64,000 bases of DNA. Source: JBFMEX01 sp040752215. Lineage in GTDB: Bacteria; Pseudomonadota; Alphaproteobacteria; Rhizobiales; Hyphomicrobiaceae. Numbering within the stretch: the stretch's first letter is position 1; the number at the start of each line of letters is the position of its first letter. Shown piece after piece: positions 16,345 through 25,215 of the stretch. The stretch is from the NCBI GenBank assembly GCA_040752215.1, contig JBFMEX010000015.1:1-64000 (forward strand). Reading direction: 5' to 3'. A program made the position numbers and the translations under genes. The notes below the pieces were generated by a model that saw only the letters and a list, made by a program, of their open reading frames with translations, was not told the origin of the DNA and searched no databases.

Positions 16345-17022
16345 TCAGTCCCTGGTCACGATTCTCAGCTCGGTCACCGCGGTGTCGGAATACTTGGTGC
16401 CCGGATAGACGGCGCGTATGGTGAAGCGCACCCACTCCGCCTTGCGCGGCGCGAGATCGATCGTCTGCACGCCCGGCGCATCCGCGAGCCGCGCCTTCTC
16501 GATCGTCCCGTCGGAGAAGCGGAGCTCGGCCTCACGCACCCGGCTGTTCTTGCGGAACAGGTCCTCGTTCTTGTGGTAGCCGTTCATGACTTGCAGCGCG
16601 ATCACCTCGCGCGCCCCCTTGAGGTCGACCACCACGCTCTCGCCCTCGCCGTGGCCGGGCCTGCCTTCGACCCAGGCCGTCTTGAGATCGGCGTCGACGA
16701 GGTTCGCCGGACCGTATGTGTTACCGTATTGCGGGGCCAGAACGGAGCTGGCGCAGTACTCGAGGCCGCTCGCGGCCTGACACACCTCGCCGGCCACGCG
16801 CGGGCGTGCCATGCTGCCGAGAGCGGGCGCGAGGCCCGATGCGACGTGCGGCATCGCCGGGGCGACGGGGGGATTGGGATTTGGGGCATTGGCAGGTCCG
16901 CACTCGAGGAACACGCAGCGCGGCTGCGCCCGCGGCGGCGACGGCGCGAGCACGACCACCAGCATACCAAGACCGATGGTCAAGGGCCGCCACCGACGGT
17001 CACCGCCGAGCCAAAGTTCCAT
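16345..17022 (-). CDS. Secreted discoidin/F5-8C-like glycan-binding domain protein
   Basis: The 225-residue product has a membrane-inserting signal (LTIGLGMLVVVLAPSPPRAQ), then a Pro/Ala linker and a C-terminal beta-sandwich domain. The domain resembles discoidin-type or NADase-type glycan-binding modules: YGPANLVDADLKTAWVEGRP, then GESVVVDLKGAREVIALQVMNGY and WVRFTIRAVYPGTKYSDTAV. Such modules bind sugars or cell surfaces. It is the first gene of a two-gene unit with the metallopeptidase. The exact ligand is unknown. Confidence 0.7.
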   Translation of the reverse strand: MELWLGGDRRWRPLTIGLGMLVVVLAPSPPRAQPRCVFLECGPANAPNPNPPVAPAMPHVASGLAPALGSMARPRVAGEVCQAASGLEYCASSVLAPQYGNTYGPANLVDADLKTAWVEGRPGHGEGESVVVDLKGAREVIALQVMNGYHKNEDLFRKNSRVREAELRFSDGTIEKARLADAPGVQTIDLAPRKAEWVRFTIRAVYPGTKYSDTAVTELRIVTRD

Positions 17023-17144
17023 GTCCCCTCCCCTGCCCGCCGCGCGGCGCCGATCGGCACACGGCTCAGGATACTGCGAAGGGACACGATTGCAACGCGG
17101 CCTCCAGCGGCGCGGCCACGCCCGGCCGGAGCCGCACCGGACCT

Positions 17145-17882
17145 CTGCTCGCGCTCTTGCTCGCCACGGCGGCGGCCCCGGCGGAAGCGGGCGAGAAATC
17201 GACGCCGCTCGTGCACCTCGCCGAAATCGCCCCCGGCATCCGCAGCGAGATCCGCTATGCCGGCGCGGACAATTTCACCGGCGCCCGCGTCCCGGGCTAC
17301 GATGCCGCCGAGTGCCTCTTGCGCCGCTCCGTGGCCGAGGCGCTGGCGCGCGTCGCTCAGGACCTGGCCGCCCATGATCCGCCGCTCGCGCTGATCGTCT
17401 ACGACTGCTACCGGCCAGTGCGCGCCGTCGCCGCCTTCGTGGCCTTTGCGCGCGACGCCTCGGCGGGCGACAAGTCGTACTTTCCGCGCCTCGCCAAGCG
17501 CGACTTGCTCCGCGGCGGCTACATCGCCGCGCGCTCCGGTCACTCGCGTGGAATTGCGGTCGATCTGACGCTGGCGCTGGCGAGCAATCTCGGCACGGCG
17601 AAGCCCACGCCGCCGTCGGCGCCGCCCGCGCCGTGCACGGCGGAGAAACGCGCACGCACGAGCGACCACGGCGTCGACATGGGCACCGGTTTCGACTGCT
17701 TCGACGAGCGCAGCCACGCCGGCCACGGCGATCTCACTGCCGAGCAGACGCGCTGGCGCCGCGTGCTGGCCGCTGCAATGGCGCGCCGCGGGTTCGAGGG
17801 ATACGCGCGCGAGTGGTGGCACTTCTCATACCCGGCCGCCGACGACGGCCGCTCGTTCGACGTGCCGGTCGGGCCACGATGA
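17145..17882 (+). CDS. D-alanyl-D-alanine dipeptidase (VanX-like, M15D)
   Basis: The mature domain is a complete M15D peptidase: FTGARVPGYDAAECLL, the Arg-containing YDCYRPVRAV, zinc motif SGHSRGIAVDLT, DMGTGFDCFDERSH and EWWHFSYP carrying the catalytic Glu and last His ligand. It hydrolyses D-Ala-D-Ala dipeptide in the periplasm, used in wall recycling. The hydrophobic signal core LLALLLATAAAPAEAG is present, but no ATG, GTG or normal N-region precedes it in frame. Only CTG 17145 and TTG 17157 are available. An N-terminal frameshift is likely (a basic segment LQRGLQRRGHARP lies just upstream in another frame). The given start is provisional. Confidence 0.75.
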   Translation: MLALLLATAAAPAEAGEKSTPLVHLAEIAPGIRSEIRYAGADNFTGARVPGYDAAECLLRRSVAEALARVAQDLAAHDPPLALIVYDCYRPVRAVAAFVAFARDASAGDKSYFPRLAKRDLLRGGYIAARSGHSRGIAVDLTLALASNLGTAKPTPPSAPPAPCTAEKRARTSDHGVDMGTGFDCFDERSHAGHGDLTAEQTRWRRVLAAAMARRGFEGYAREWWHFSYPAADDGRSFDVPVGPR

Positions 17883-17926
17883 GCCGGGCGCGCGAGATTG
17901 CGCCAACAGAAGACGCCGCGTAGCAG

Positions 17927-18226
17927 TCAGCGCGCGCTCTCGTCCTGATCGCCGAATGCACCAGCCGCCAACTTCGAGAGATCGAACGTGGTGACGGCGT
18001 GGGCGACGAGGCGCCCGGCGGCCGACGGCGCGTCGGGGGTGGTGGTTGGCCTGAGCACGATCGTCGCGATCGTCTGCGGGCCGGTCTTGCGCTCTCCCGG
18101 CGACGCCCTTTCGCCGGCGGTCACGAGCATGGGAGTCAGCACCGCGAGCAGCGCCGCCGCGCCGACCCACGAGCGGGACAGCGGATGCCGGGAGCGGCGG
18201 TCGGAACGCCGGGCGATGTCGGTCAC
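17927..18226 (-). CDS. Small secreted or membrane-anchored hypothetical protein
   Basis: Taking GTG at 18226, the product has 99 residues. One hydrophobic segment (VGAAALLAVLTPMLVTAG) follows a very basic N-terminus (RRSDRRSRHPLSRS). The remainder (TIATIVLRPTTTPDAPSAAG) is short and hydrophilic, ending in DLSKLAAGAFGDQDESAR. No family was recognised. It is divergent from the 304-residue gene and convergent with the VanX-like gene. A longer frame to 18388 exists but is Arg-rich and not convincing. Confidence 0.5.
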   Translation of the reverse strand: MTDIARRSDRRSRHPLSRSWVGAAALLAVLTPMLVTAGERASPGERKTGPQTIATIVLRPTTTPDAPSAAGRLVAHAVTTFDLSKLAAGAFGDQDESAR

Positions 18227-18453
18227 GGACGCAGCTCCCTCGAAACCTATGGACCCGTAGGGCCCTCCGCGAATCCTGCCCGCAAATGCTTGCCAAATGG
18301 TTAACGGCCGCCCCGCTTTCGCACACCGTCTCGCACGCCGACCGGCCGGAACGCGCGCCGACGCCGTCGCGAATAGGCGCCTTGCCATTCTTTTGCCGTG
18401 TCTTGATGGCGCCCATACAACGGGGAGGGCTCACGCAGGACTGGGGGTGAGCC

Positions 18454-19368
18454 ATGGCCGGACGCAGCAGCTACGCGACCGACAATCACGACTACGACGG
18501 AGACACTGCGATCGACGATGTGCGCCGCATGGCGCGCGCGTTCCAATCCGACGATTTTGGCGACTTCTACCCCGGCGAGCCGATCTCGGCGCCGCGGCGG
18601 CGGCGCGGCAGCAGCATGGCTGGCGCATTCCTTATCGTGAGCGTCCTCTCGCTCGCCGGATGGGGCCTCTACGAGACCGAGGCATGGTGGCGCCCGACAG
18701 CGGGCGTGATGCTCGAGCGCGCGCTGGCCGCACTTCGGCAGGCGCGCAACGAGAGCGCGACGCCGGACAAGGCCGCCCTGGCCACTGCACTGCCCACCGT
18801 GGTCGCGCCGTTGCCGAGCCGGGAATTCGAGGCTGCTCCCGGGGCCGAAGCCGGCGTGGCGATGCCAAGCGCGCCGGCCGCGATGCGGGGCTCACTCGAG
18901 AAGGATGCGGATGCGGGATCCACGGAAACCGCCGACGAGGAGCAGGGCTCGCGCGCGCCTACGGACGACGAGCTGCCGGCCGCGCCCCTGCCCCCGCCTG
19001 AGATCGATCCCGCCGATCCCTACCAGAAGCGCGCGCTCGCTGCCGGCCTGCACCCGCAGCTGTCACGCGTCTTGCTTTCGCGCATGACCGACGCGGACTA
19101 CCGCAACGCACGTATCGCCATCGACAAGGCGATCTCCGAGACGGGCGACCGTGACAAGCTGATCTGGCCGCGGCAACGGGAGCCGAAGAGCGCGCTGTTC
19201 CAGGTCCATTTCGTGGTCGGCGCGGCGCCCGACTGCCGCCGCTATGTCGTGACGGTGACCAAGGACGGCTGGTCGACGACCGCGCTGCCGATGGAACGGT
19301 GCGGCGTCAAGCCTCCGGGCGCCGCCGGCCGCCAGCTGCAGGGCGCCGCGCGGCGCACAGCGTCCTGA
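18454..19368 (+). CDS. Single-pass membrane protein of unknown function
   Basis: The 304-residue protein has a cytoplasmic N-terminus of about 50 acidic residues (DDVRRMARAFQSDDFGDFYP), one membrane helix (MAGAFLIVSVLSLAGWGLY), an Ala/Pro-rich linker, and a C-terminal region of about 100 residues with ALAAGLHPQLSRVLLSRMTD and VHFVVGAAPDCRRYVVTVTK. The C-terminal domain looks folded and carries two Cys (DCRRY; ERCGV), suiting a periplasmic disulfide. I recognise no family. It stands alone, convergent with the YkgJ gene that ends the apr unit. Confidence 0.7.
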   Translation: MAGRSSYATDNHDYDGDTAIDDVRRMARAFQSDDFGDFYPGEPISAPRRRRGSSMAGAFLIVSVLSLAGWGLYETEAWWRPTAGVMLERALAALRQARNESATPDKAALATALPTVVAPLPSREFEAAPGAEAGVAMPSAPAAMRGSLEKDADAGSTETADEEQGSRAPTDDELPAAPLPPPEIDPADPYQKRALAAGLHPQLSRVLLSRMTDADYRNARIAIDKAISETGDRDKLIWPRQREPKSALFQVHFVVGAAPDCRRYVVTVTKDGWSTTALPMERCGVKPPGAAGRQLQGAARRTAS

Positions 19369-19449
19369 GATGCCGCGCGAAGGTCACGCTTTCGGTTGCC
19401 GCTGCCGCCCTGTCGCCGCGCCGGGGCGAAGAAGCGTCATGCCCTCGGG

Positions 19450-20427
19450 TCAGGCGCCGCCAACGCCGCCGCGCGCCTTGGCGATCGCGTCGTGCAGCAC
19501 GCTCTCCTTCAGCGAGATGGTCGGCTCATTGAACAGCACGTGGCGCATGAAGTCCATGGCGAGGCGCAGCAGCGTCTCGTCGTTCATGGCGAGCTCCTCA
19601 CGCATCTCGGGCGCGATCGAGTACTTCTCGAGGAACGAGGAGTTGAACACGAACATGCGGAACGCGTCGGGATCGGTGGTGGCCATGAAGAACAGCTTCT
19701 TGACGCGATCCTCGGGCTCCTTGCCCCACGGCCCGCCCATGAACTTCCACGAGGCGAGCTTCATCAGGATGTGGATCCAGCCGCGGTTCTGCTCGTCGTA
19801 GGCCTCGACACCCTGCTCGGCGCGGAACTGGCCGACCGACTGCTCCTTGGTCTCCTCGTGGCCCTTGCAGTGTGCCTCACGGACCAGGAAGTAGAAATCC
19901 TCGGGCTCCTCGTGGCCCTTCATCTTCACTGCGGCGAGGCCGAGCGGATAATAGCGGCAGGCGGCGGGGCGATCCTCGTAGACCGTGCAGCCCTCCTTCT
20001 CGTCGAGGAACACGCACGGCTTCTTGGCACCACCCTTGTCGACCATCTTCAGCTTGACGATCGGCATGCCCGACTGGTCGTGGATCGCCGGCGCGGTGAA
20101 CATCTGCACCAGCTTCGACGGACGCGTCTCGAAGTGGCGGGCAAGGCGCAGGAGGTCGTAGGGGGTGAGCGTGATGTCGGTGTTGTGGCAGCACTCGTTC
20201 CAGCACGACACGCCCTTGTGGCAGGAGAAGCAGAAGCGGCTGTCGTTGGTGAGCTTGACCGGCGTGACGGGACCCGAGCCCGAGCCGCGCACGGCGTCGA
20301 TGATCTGCACCTCCATGTCCGCCTCGGCGGCGCGCCGCTGGCGCTCCTGCTCGGAGTAGACCTCGTCCTCCGGAATCTTCGGCGCGTCCTCGTTCTCGGG
20401 GTCGTAGGGGGTCTTCGGATCGGACAT
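19450..20427 (-). CDS. YkgJ-type cysteine-cluster protein of the apr unit
   Basis: The 325-residue product has the YkgJ/UPF0153 pattern: FCFSCHKGVSCWNECCHN, later EGCTVYEDRPAACRYYPLG and EAHCKGHEE. These cysteines probably bind iron or zinc. The family has no established reaction, but members have been linked to metal chelation. The C-terminal half (SIAPEMREELAMNDETLL) is helical and unassigned. It lies 141 bases after aprA on the same strand, so it may be transcribed with aprBA and serve AprAB maturation or repair; that role is inference. Confidence 0.85.
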   Translation of the reverse strand: MSDPKTPYDPENEDAPKIPEDEVYSEQERQRRAAEADMEVQIIDAVRGSGSGPVTPVKLTNDSRFCFSCHKGVSCWNECCHNTDITLTPYDLLRLARHFETRPSKLVQMFTAPAIHDQSGMPIVKLKMVDKGGAKKPCVFLDEKEGCTVYEDRPAACRYYPLGLAAVKMKGHEEPEDFYFLVREAHCKGHEETKEQSVGQFRAEQGVEAYDEQNRGWIHILMKLASWKFMGGPWGKEPEDRVKKLFFMATTDPDAFRMFVFNSSFLEKYSIAPEMREELAMNDETLLRLAMDFMRHVLFNEPTISLKESVLHDAIAKARGGVGGA

Positions 20428-20568
20428 GACGGGGTCCTCGATTGGGTACGGGGCGTGCCGGGGCCGTGCCGGCACGAGACGATGCTTGTGGCGCAACTCT
20501 ACCTCAAATGCGAGGGGAGCGCCGCCGTGGCGACGCTCCCCCTACGTTCGATACTGCGCCTGGACCGC

Positions 20569-22521
20569 TCAGTGCTTGGCGGCGCCGTAGGTCTTCGGCA
20601 CCAGGTCCTTGTGCGGCACCTTCTTCATCTCCCACTCCTTCTTGTCGGGGTCGAAGCGGGAGTTGACGAACACCTTCCAGTTGGCGTCGTCGAGCTTCAG
20701 GAAGTCGGCGCGGTAGTAGAAGCCCGGATAGCGGCTCTCCTCGCGGAACAGGATGTGACGCAGATGCGCCTCGCCGGTCCAGATGCGGTGGTAGTTCTCC
20801 CAAGCGCGCATCAGCTCGTGCAGGTCCTTGGCGCGCATGTTGAGGCTGTCCTCCTTCAGCATGCCGAGGTAGTGCAGGCCGCGCTCGAGCATCTTGCCGT
20901 TGGTCTGGTAGTAGGTCGCGACACCGGCCACGTACTCGTCCATGATCTTCTGCAGACGCATCTGCAGCATCCGGGGCGTGATGTAGTACGGGTTGATGTC
21001 CTCGGCCGTCGTCTTGTCCTTGTGCTCGAAGTAGGTGCGGACCGGACGATAGATCTCCTCGGTGATGGTCTTGATGTCGTCCTTGAAGGCCGGCTTGAAG
21101 TCCTTGTTGTCCCGGCAGAACTTCACCATCGACTTGCCGGCGATGCGGCCCTCCGCATGGCTGCCGGAGGAGAACTTGTGGCCGGAGGCGCCGACGCCGT
21201 CGCCGGCGGTGAACAGGCCCTTCACCGTCGTCATGCGGTTGTAGCCCCACTGCCACTCGGCCGGCGCGATGTCCTCAGGACCGGACACCCAGATGCCGCA
21301 GCAGCCGGAGTGGCTGCCGAGCAGGTAGGGCTCGGTCGGCATCAGCTCGGACACCGACTGCTCGGGACGGATGTTGAGACCCGCCCACACGCCGGCCTGG
21401 CCGATGCACATGTCGAGGAAGTCCTCCCAGGCCTCGGCCTCGAGGTGCTTGACCTCCTTCGGCGTCATCTTCTCGCCCAAGGCCTTCATCGCGGTCGGCG
21501 TATCCATCAGGATCGGGCCGCGGCCCTCCTTCATCTCCTTCAGCATGGCGTGGTTGCGCAGGCACGAAGGTACGACGAACGCCTTGTCGTAGGGCGCGTA
21601 CTCGGCGAGCATGTCCTTGTTCTTGACTACGTAGTCCTCGCCGAACGCGTTGGTCGCCTTCGACTTGAACAGCAGGAACCACGCGCCGACCGGACCGTAG
21701 CCGTCCTTGAAGCGGGTCGGAACGAAGCGGTTCTCCATCATCGTCAGCTCGGCGCCGACCTCGGCCGCCATCGCATAGGTCGAGCCGGCGTTCCACACCG
21801 GGTACCACACGCGGCCCATGCCCTCACCGGTGGTGCGCGGACGGAACACGTTCACCGCGCCGCCGGCCACGTTGAGGATCGCCTTGGCCTTGAACACGTA
21901 AAGCTTGTGCTCGCGCACCGAGAAGCCGACCGCGCCCGCGACCCGGTTGGGCTCGTTGGCGTCGCGGATGTACTTCACGATGAACACGCGCTCGTAGATG
22001 TTTTCCATGCCGAGCGCCTTCTTGGCGGCCTCGGCGACGATGGTCTTGTAACCCTCGCCGTTGATCATGATCTGCCAGCGGCCGGAGCGGACCGGCTTGC
22101 CGCCGTCCTTGAGCGCCTTGCCGCCGGCCTTCTGCCAGCTGGCGCCGTCGACGCGGCTGCCGCCGTCCATCTCCTTCCAGATCGGCAGACCCCACTCCTC
22201 GAACAGGTGCACCGAGTCGTCGACGTGACGGCCGACGTCGTAGACGAGATCGTCACGGGTGATGCCCATCAGGTCGGCCGAGACGTAGCGGCAGTAGTCC
22301 TCGGGCGTGTTCTCGCCGAGGTAGGTGTTGATGGCCGAGAGGCCCATCGCGACCGCGCCCGAGCGATCCATCGCCGCCTTGTCGACGAGCGTCACCTTGA
22401 CGTCGCTGCCGGCCCAACGCTTGGCCTCGAAGGCCGCACCGCACGCGGCCATGCCGCCGCCGACGATGAGAATGTCGGTCTCGAGCTCGACAATCTCCGG
22501 ATTACCGAAAGTACCTGCCAT
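20569..22521 (-). CDS. aprA: Adenylylsulfate reductase alpha subunit AprA
   Basis: The 650-residue flavoprotein matches the usual AprA length. It carries an N-terminal FAD motif (ILIVGGGMAACGAAFEAKRW), AMDRSGAVAMGLSAINTYLG, the active-site Arg region ENRFVPTRFKDGYGPVGAW, and LLGSHSGCCGIWVSGPEDIA, followed by TTVKGLFTAGDGVGASGHKF. With AprB it interconverts APS and sulfite plus AMP in the cytoplasm. With sat and qmo nearby in an alphaproteobacterium, the oxidative direction (sulfite to APS) is expected. It is 117 bases downstream of aprB, with a strong hairpin in the gap. The ATG at 22521 fits the family start. Confidence 0.98.
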   Translation of the reverse strand: MAGTFGNPEIVELETDILIVGGGMAACGAAFEAKRWAGSDVKVTLVDKAAMDRSGAVAMGLSAINTYLGENTPEDYCRYVSADLMGITRDDLVYDVGRHVDDSVHLFEEWGLPIWKEMDGGSRVDGASWQKAGGKALKDGGKPVRSGRWQIMINGEGYKTIVAEAAKKALGMENIYERVFIVKYIRDANEPNRVAGAVGFSVREHKLYVFKAKAILNVAGGAVNVFRPRTTGEGMGRVWYPVWNAGSTYAMAAEVGAELTMMENRFVPTRFKDGYGPVGAWFLLFKSKATNAFGEDYVVKNKDMLAEYAPYDKAFVVPSCLRNHAMLKEMKEGRGPILMDTPTAMKALGEKMTPKEVKHLEAEAWEDFLDMCIGQAGVWAGLNIRPEQSVSELMPTEPYLLGSHSGCCGIWVSGPEDIAPAEWQWGYNRMTTVKGLFTAGDGVGASGHKFSSGSHAEGRIAGKSMVKFCRDNKDFKPAFKDDIKTITEEIYRPVRTYFEHKDKTTAEDINPYYITPRMLQMRLQKIMDEYVAGVATYYQTNGKMLERGLHYLGMLKEDSLNMRAKDLHELMRAWENYHRIWTGEAHLRHILFREESRYPGFYYRADFLKLDDANWKVFVNSRFDPDKKEWEMKKVPHKDLVPKTYGAAKH

Positions 22522-22566
22522 TGGAGTTCGTTCCTTTCATGCGGTCGGCGCCGCCGGACAGCCGGT

Positions 22567-22583
22567 CGGCTCGGTCCGAGCCG
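22567..22583 (-). promoter_or_regulatory. Hairpin between aprB and aprA
   Basis: CGGCTCGG and CCGAGCCG are exact complements around a single base. This lies in the 117-base gap between the aprB stop and aprA start. With no T-tract it is not a classical terminator; it may stabilise or process the message and set the aprB:aprA ratio. Confidence 0.5.
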
Positions 22584-22638
22584 CTTCACTCGGAAGGATG
22601 AGGATTGATCGAATGCGCGAGAGGGCCCGCGCAGGTCG

Positions 22639-23067
22639 TCAGGCCGCCGGGGTCGGCAGCGTCTTGCCGGCCTCGGTGAAGAACAGCTGGTCCTTGAGAT
22701 TGCCCGGCTCCGGCTTGTTGCCGTAGGGATTGATCGAGCCGACCGGCGTGGTGCGGACCGGGAACTTGAAGCGCTTGATCTCGCCGTCGCGGAACTTGAT
22801 CGTCCACATGATGGCGTTGTCGGTGCGCAGCGGGATGGCAGCGCCGCCCATCGGAACCCAGTCGGCGAAGGCGCGAACCTCGATCGCCTGCTGCGGGCAG
22901 GCCTTTACGCAGCACTGGCACTCCCAGCACTGGTCGGGCTCCTGATTGAAGGCCTTCATCCGCGCGGTGTCGAGCTTCATCAGGTCGTTGGGACAAATAT
23001 ACATGCAGGCGGTCACCTCACCGCCCTTGCAGCCGTCGCACTTGTCCGTGTGCACGAAAGTCGGCAT
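22639..23067 (-). CDS. aprB: Adenylylsulfate reductase beta subunit AprB
   Basis: The 142-residue ferredoxin-like protein coordinates two 4Fe-4S clusters. Visible ligands are Cys10, 13, 21 and 25, and Cys47, 50, 53 and 57. Trp48 sits in QCWECQCC, where AprB has its conserved tryptophan between the clusters. The C-terminal extension (PVGSINPYGNKPEPGNL) is the tail that wraps around AprA. AprB passes electrons from the AprA flavin to the Qmo complex. The start follows GGAGGACTGTGA, a strong ribosome site. It is the first gene of the apr unit. Confidence 0.98.
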   Translation of the reverse strand: MPTFVHTDKCDGCKGGEVTACMYICPNDLMKLDTARMKAFNQEPDQCWECQCCVKACPQQAIEVRAFADWVPMGGAAIPLRTDNAIMWTIKFRDGEIKRFKFPVRTTPVGSINPYGNKPEPGNLKDQLFFTEAGKTLPTPAA

Positions 23068-23367
23068 TCACAGTCCTCCCTGTCGTATCGTCCCCAGCGA
23101 GACCCAGAGTTGCCGGGCCTCGTCAGCGGCACCAAAATCAATTGATGGGCGCAGCCGAAACGACCTCCGTTACGGCTCACGTCGGATCATATTAGAGGGC
23201 ACGAATGTTCGTCTGTCCAGCGGTAAGCATGCCGCGGCCGATGGGAAGATTCGATCCTCCGATTGGGCCGCTCTATGGGTTGGCTGACGCTGGCGCCGCT
23301 CGTTTTCCGGCACTTTCCGCGGACTCGTTGCAGTGCACATAGCCGTCGCTTCAAGAATCGTGCGCGC
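23068..23367. other. Intergenic region before aprB
   Basis: The 300 bases between the ankyrin gene stop and the aprB start contain the candidate promoter described separately and a relatively AT-rich patch near 23185-23195. No gene is visible. Confidence 0.6.
23189..23219 (-). promoter_or_regulatory. Candidate aprB promoter
   Basis: On the minus strand, TGGACA (23219-23214) and TAATAT (23194-23189) are spaced by 19 bases, longer than ideal. Between them ACGAACATTCGT (23201-23212 region) forms a 12-base dyad with 5-bp arms, a possible operator. The 120-base leader to the ATG is otherwise unremarkable. Confidence 0.35.
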
Positions 23368-23886
23368 CTAAGTCGCACCTTTGCGCTCGAGCATCTCGGC
23401 CGCCTCCACGCGCCCCATCTTGCGGGCCACGTCGAGCGGCGTCTGGCCCACACTGTCCAGCACTGCAGCGTCGGCGCCATGATCGATCAGCAGCGCGACG
23501 ATCGCCGCATTGCCGCGCGCGGCGGCCCAGTGCAGCGCCGCGCCGCCCTTCTCGTCGCGCGCATTCGCTGACGCGCCCTTGGCAAGGTAGGCGTGCACGA
23601 TCGCCGGATGCCCTTTCTTGATGCCCTCGATGAGATCGCGGTCGGGACCGAATCGCCCGGTGTCCCAGCCGCCCAGCGGCACGAAGACCAGCTCCTTGCC
23701 GCCGGCCTCGCTGCGCCTCACCTCCTGCACCATCGGAAAGTAGGCCTGCGCCATCGTATCGACGAGGCAGGCGCCGACGCCGTACTCGAGCGCCGCAGCG
23801 CTCGCGGCCTCGAGCTTGTCGAGACCGAAGATGGCGCGCCCGTCGGGCGAGCGAACGTAGTAGCGATAGCTCCTTACGTCGGCCAT
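23368..23886 (-). CDS. Ankyrin-repeat protein between sat and aprB
   Basis: The 172-residue protein has an N-terminal part of about 80 residues (RSYRYYVRSPDGRAIFGLDK; ALEYGVGACLVDTMAQAYFP) with no named family. Two to three ankyrin repeats follow, with KGGAALHWAAARGNAAIVAL and VGQTPLDVARKMGR. Ankyrin repeats mediate protein binding. ATG 23886 after GGAAG was preferred to an upstream start at 23916. It lies 123 bases after sat and 300 bases before aprB on the same strand, so it may regulate or scaffold Sat or AprAB; this is inference. Confidence 0.82.
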   Translation of the reverse strand: MADVRSYRYYVRSPDGRAIFGLDKLEAASAAALEYGVGACLVDTMAQAYFPMVQEVRRSEAGGKELVFVPLGGWDTGRFGPDRDLIEGIKKGHPAIVHAYLAKGASANARDEKGGAALHWAAARGNAAIVALLIDHGADAAVLDSVGQTPLDVARKMGRVEAAEMLERKGAT

Positions 23887-24009
23887 GCTCGCACTTCCGC
23901 GGATCGAGGGGCACATGATGGCAAAGGCCCCGCCCCCGGCTCGCCCGGTGCGGGACCTCCGTGCCGTCTCAGTTGAGAGCGCCGGCCTGCGATCGCAAGG
24001 GGCCGCGCC

Positions 24010-25215
24010 TCAAGCCTTCGCGGAATCGAGCGCCTGATAGTAGTCGATCAGAATGCGCGCCACCTCCGGACGCGAGAACTCGGCCGGCGGAGCGATGCCC
24101 TGGCCCAGCATCTCGCGCACCTTGGTGCCCGACAGCGCCACGAAGTCCTCCTTCGCGTGGCCCGGCGCTTCGCGCATCATCACCACCTTGTTGAGCTTCT
24201 TCGAGTAGGCGGTGTTGTCGGCGCGGAAGGTGTCGATCAGCAGGGCGTCCTTCGGGATCTCGTCGAAGATCGACTGTGCATCGAACGGCCCGTAGTAGTC
24301 GCCGACGCCGGCATGGTCGCGACCGAGGATCAGCCACGACGCCCCCATGTTCTGGCGGAACACGGCGTGCAGCAGCGCCTCGCGCGGACCGGCGTATAGC
24401 ATGTCGAAGCCGTAGCCGGTGATCATTGCGCTGTTGGGCGGGAAGTAGACCTCGACCATCTTGCGGATGGCCGCATCGCGCACCGGCGCCGGGATGTCGC
24501 CCTCCTTGAGCTTGCCGAGCAGCATGTGGATGACGAGCCCGTCGGCGCCGAGGCGCTCCATCGCCATCCGGCACAGCTCCTCGTGCGCACGGTGCATGGG
24601 GTTGCGGGTCTGGAACGCGACGACCTTCTTCCAGCCGCGCTCGACGATCTCGTTGCGGATCTCGACCGCAGTCCGGAACGTGTCCGGGAACTCGGTCTGG
24701 AAGTAGCTGAAATTCAGCACCTTGATCGGGCCGGAGAGGGCCACGTTGCCCTGCGCGAGGAAGGTGGTGACGCCGGGGTGCTTCAGATCCTTGGTGCGGA
24801 AGATCTGCTCCGACAGCTTCTGCAGCTCGGCATCGGTGAAGGTCTCGACCGCGGCGACGTCCATCACCGCCAGCACCGGGTTGCCCTCGACGTTCGGGTC
24901 GCGCAGCGCGATGCGGTCGCCGGCCTCGATCCCGGCGGCGCTCCGGACCAGGTTCAGCACCGGAACGGGCCAGAACAGTCCGTTGGTCAGCTTCATATTG
25001 TCGCCGACCGAGATCGCGTCGGCCTTGCCCATGAAGCCGGTGAGCGGCGTGAAGTAGCCGCCGCCCATCATCACCGCGTTGGCGGCGGCGGCGGAGCTGA
25101 CGACGATCGACGTCATCTCGCGCGCCTCGTGCTGCAGGCGATCGTTCTCCCGCACGTCATAGACGAATAGCGGCTTCAGCTCGTCGGCACCATGCGGCTT
25201 GATCAGATTGGGCAC
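24010..25215 (-). CDS. sat: Dissimilatory-type ATP sulfurylase
   Basis: The 401-residue protein is a single-chain ATP sulfurylase of the homomeric Sat type, not CysDN. The N-terminal PUA-like domain (LIKPHGADELKPLFV) precedes the catalytic domain with VVAFQTRNPMHRAHEELCR, carrying the QTRNP and MHRAHE motifs, and LILGRDHAGVGDYYGP. In sulfur oxidisers it converts APS and pyrophosphate to sulfate and ATP, giving substrate-level phosphorylation. It is divergent from qmoA and has a good promoter with an overlapping dyad. The same enzyme could run toward APS, but the linked apr and qmo genes favour oxidation. Confidence 0.97.
   Translation of the reverse strand: MPNLIKPHGADELKPLFVYDVRENDRLQHEAREMTSIVVSSAAAANAVMMGGGYFTPLTGFMGKADAISVGDNMKLTNGLFWPVPVLNLVRSAAGIEAGDRIALRDPNVEGNPVLAVMDVAAVETFTDAELQKLSEQIFRTKDLKHPGVTTFLAQGNVALSGPIKVLNFSYFQTEFPDTFRTAVEIRNEIVERGWKKVVAFQTRNPMHRAHEELCRMAMERLGADGLVIHMLLGKLKEGDIPAPVRDAAIRKMVEVYFPPNSAMITGYGFDMLYAGPREALLHAVFRQNMGASWLILGRDHAGVGDYYGPFDAQSIFDEIPKDALLIDTFRADNTAYSKKLNKVVMMREAPGHAKEDFVALSGTKVREMLGQGIAPPAEFSRPEVARILIDYYQALDSAKA

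Noticed and set aside
19396..22608. Very long plus-strand open frame (over 1000 codons) opposite aprA
   Set aside because: It is the antisense shadow of aprA and the YkgJ gene in GC-rich DNA. Its composition is His/Leu/Val/Arg-rich with no family motif, while the minus strand has clear AprA motifs.
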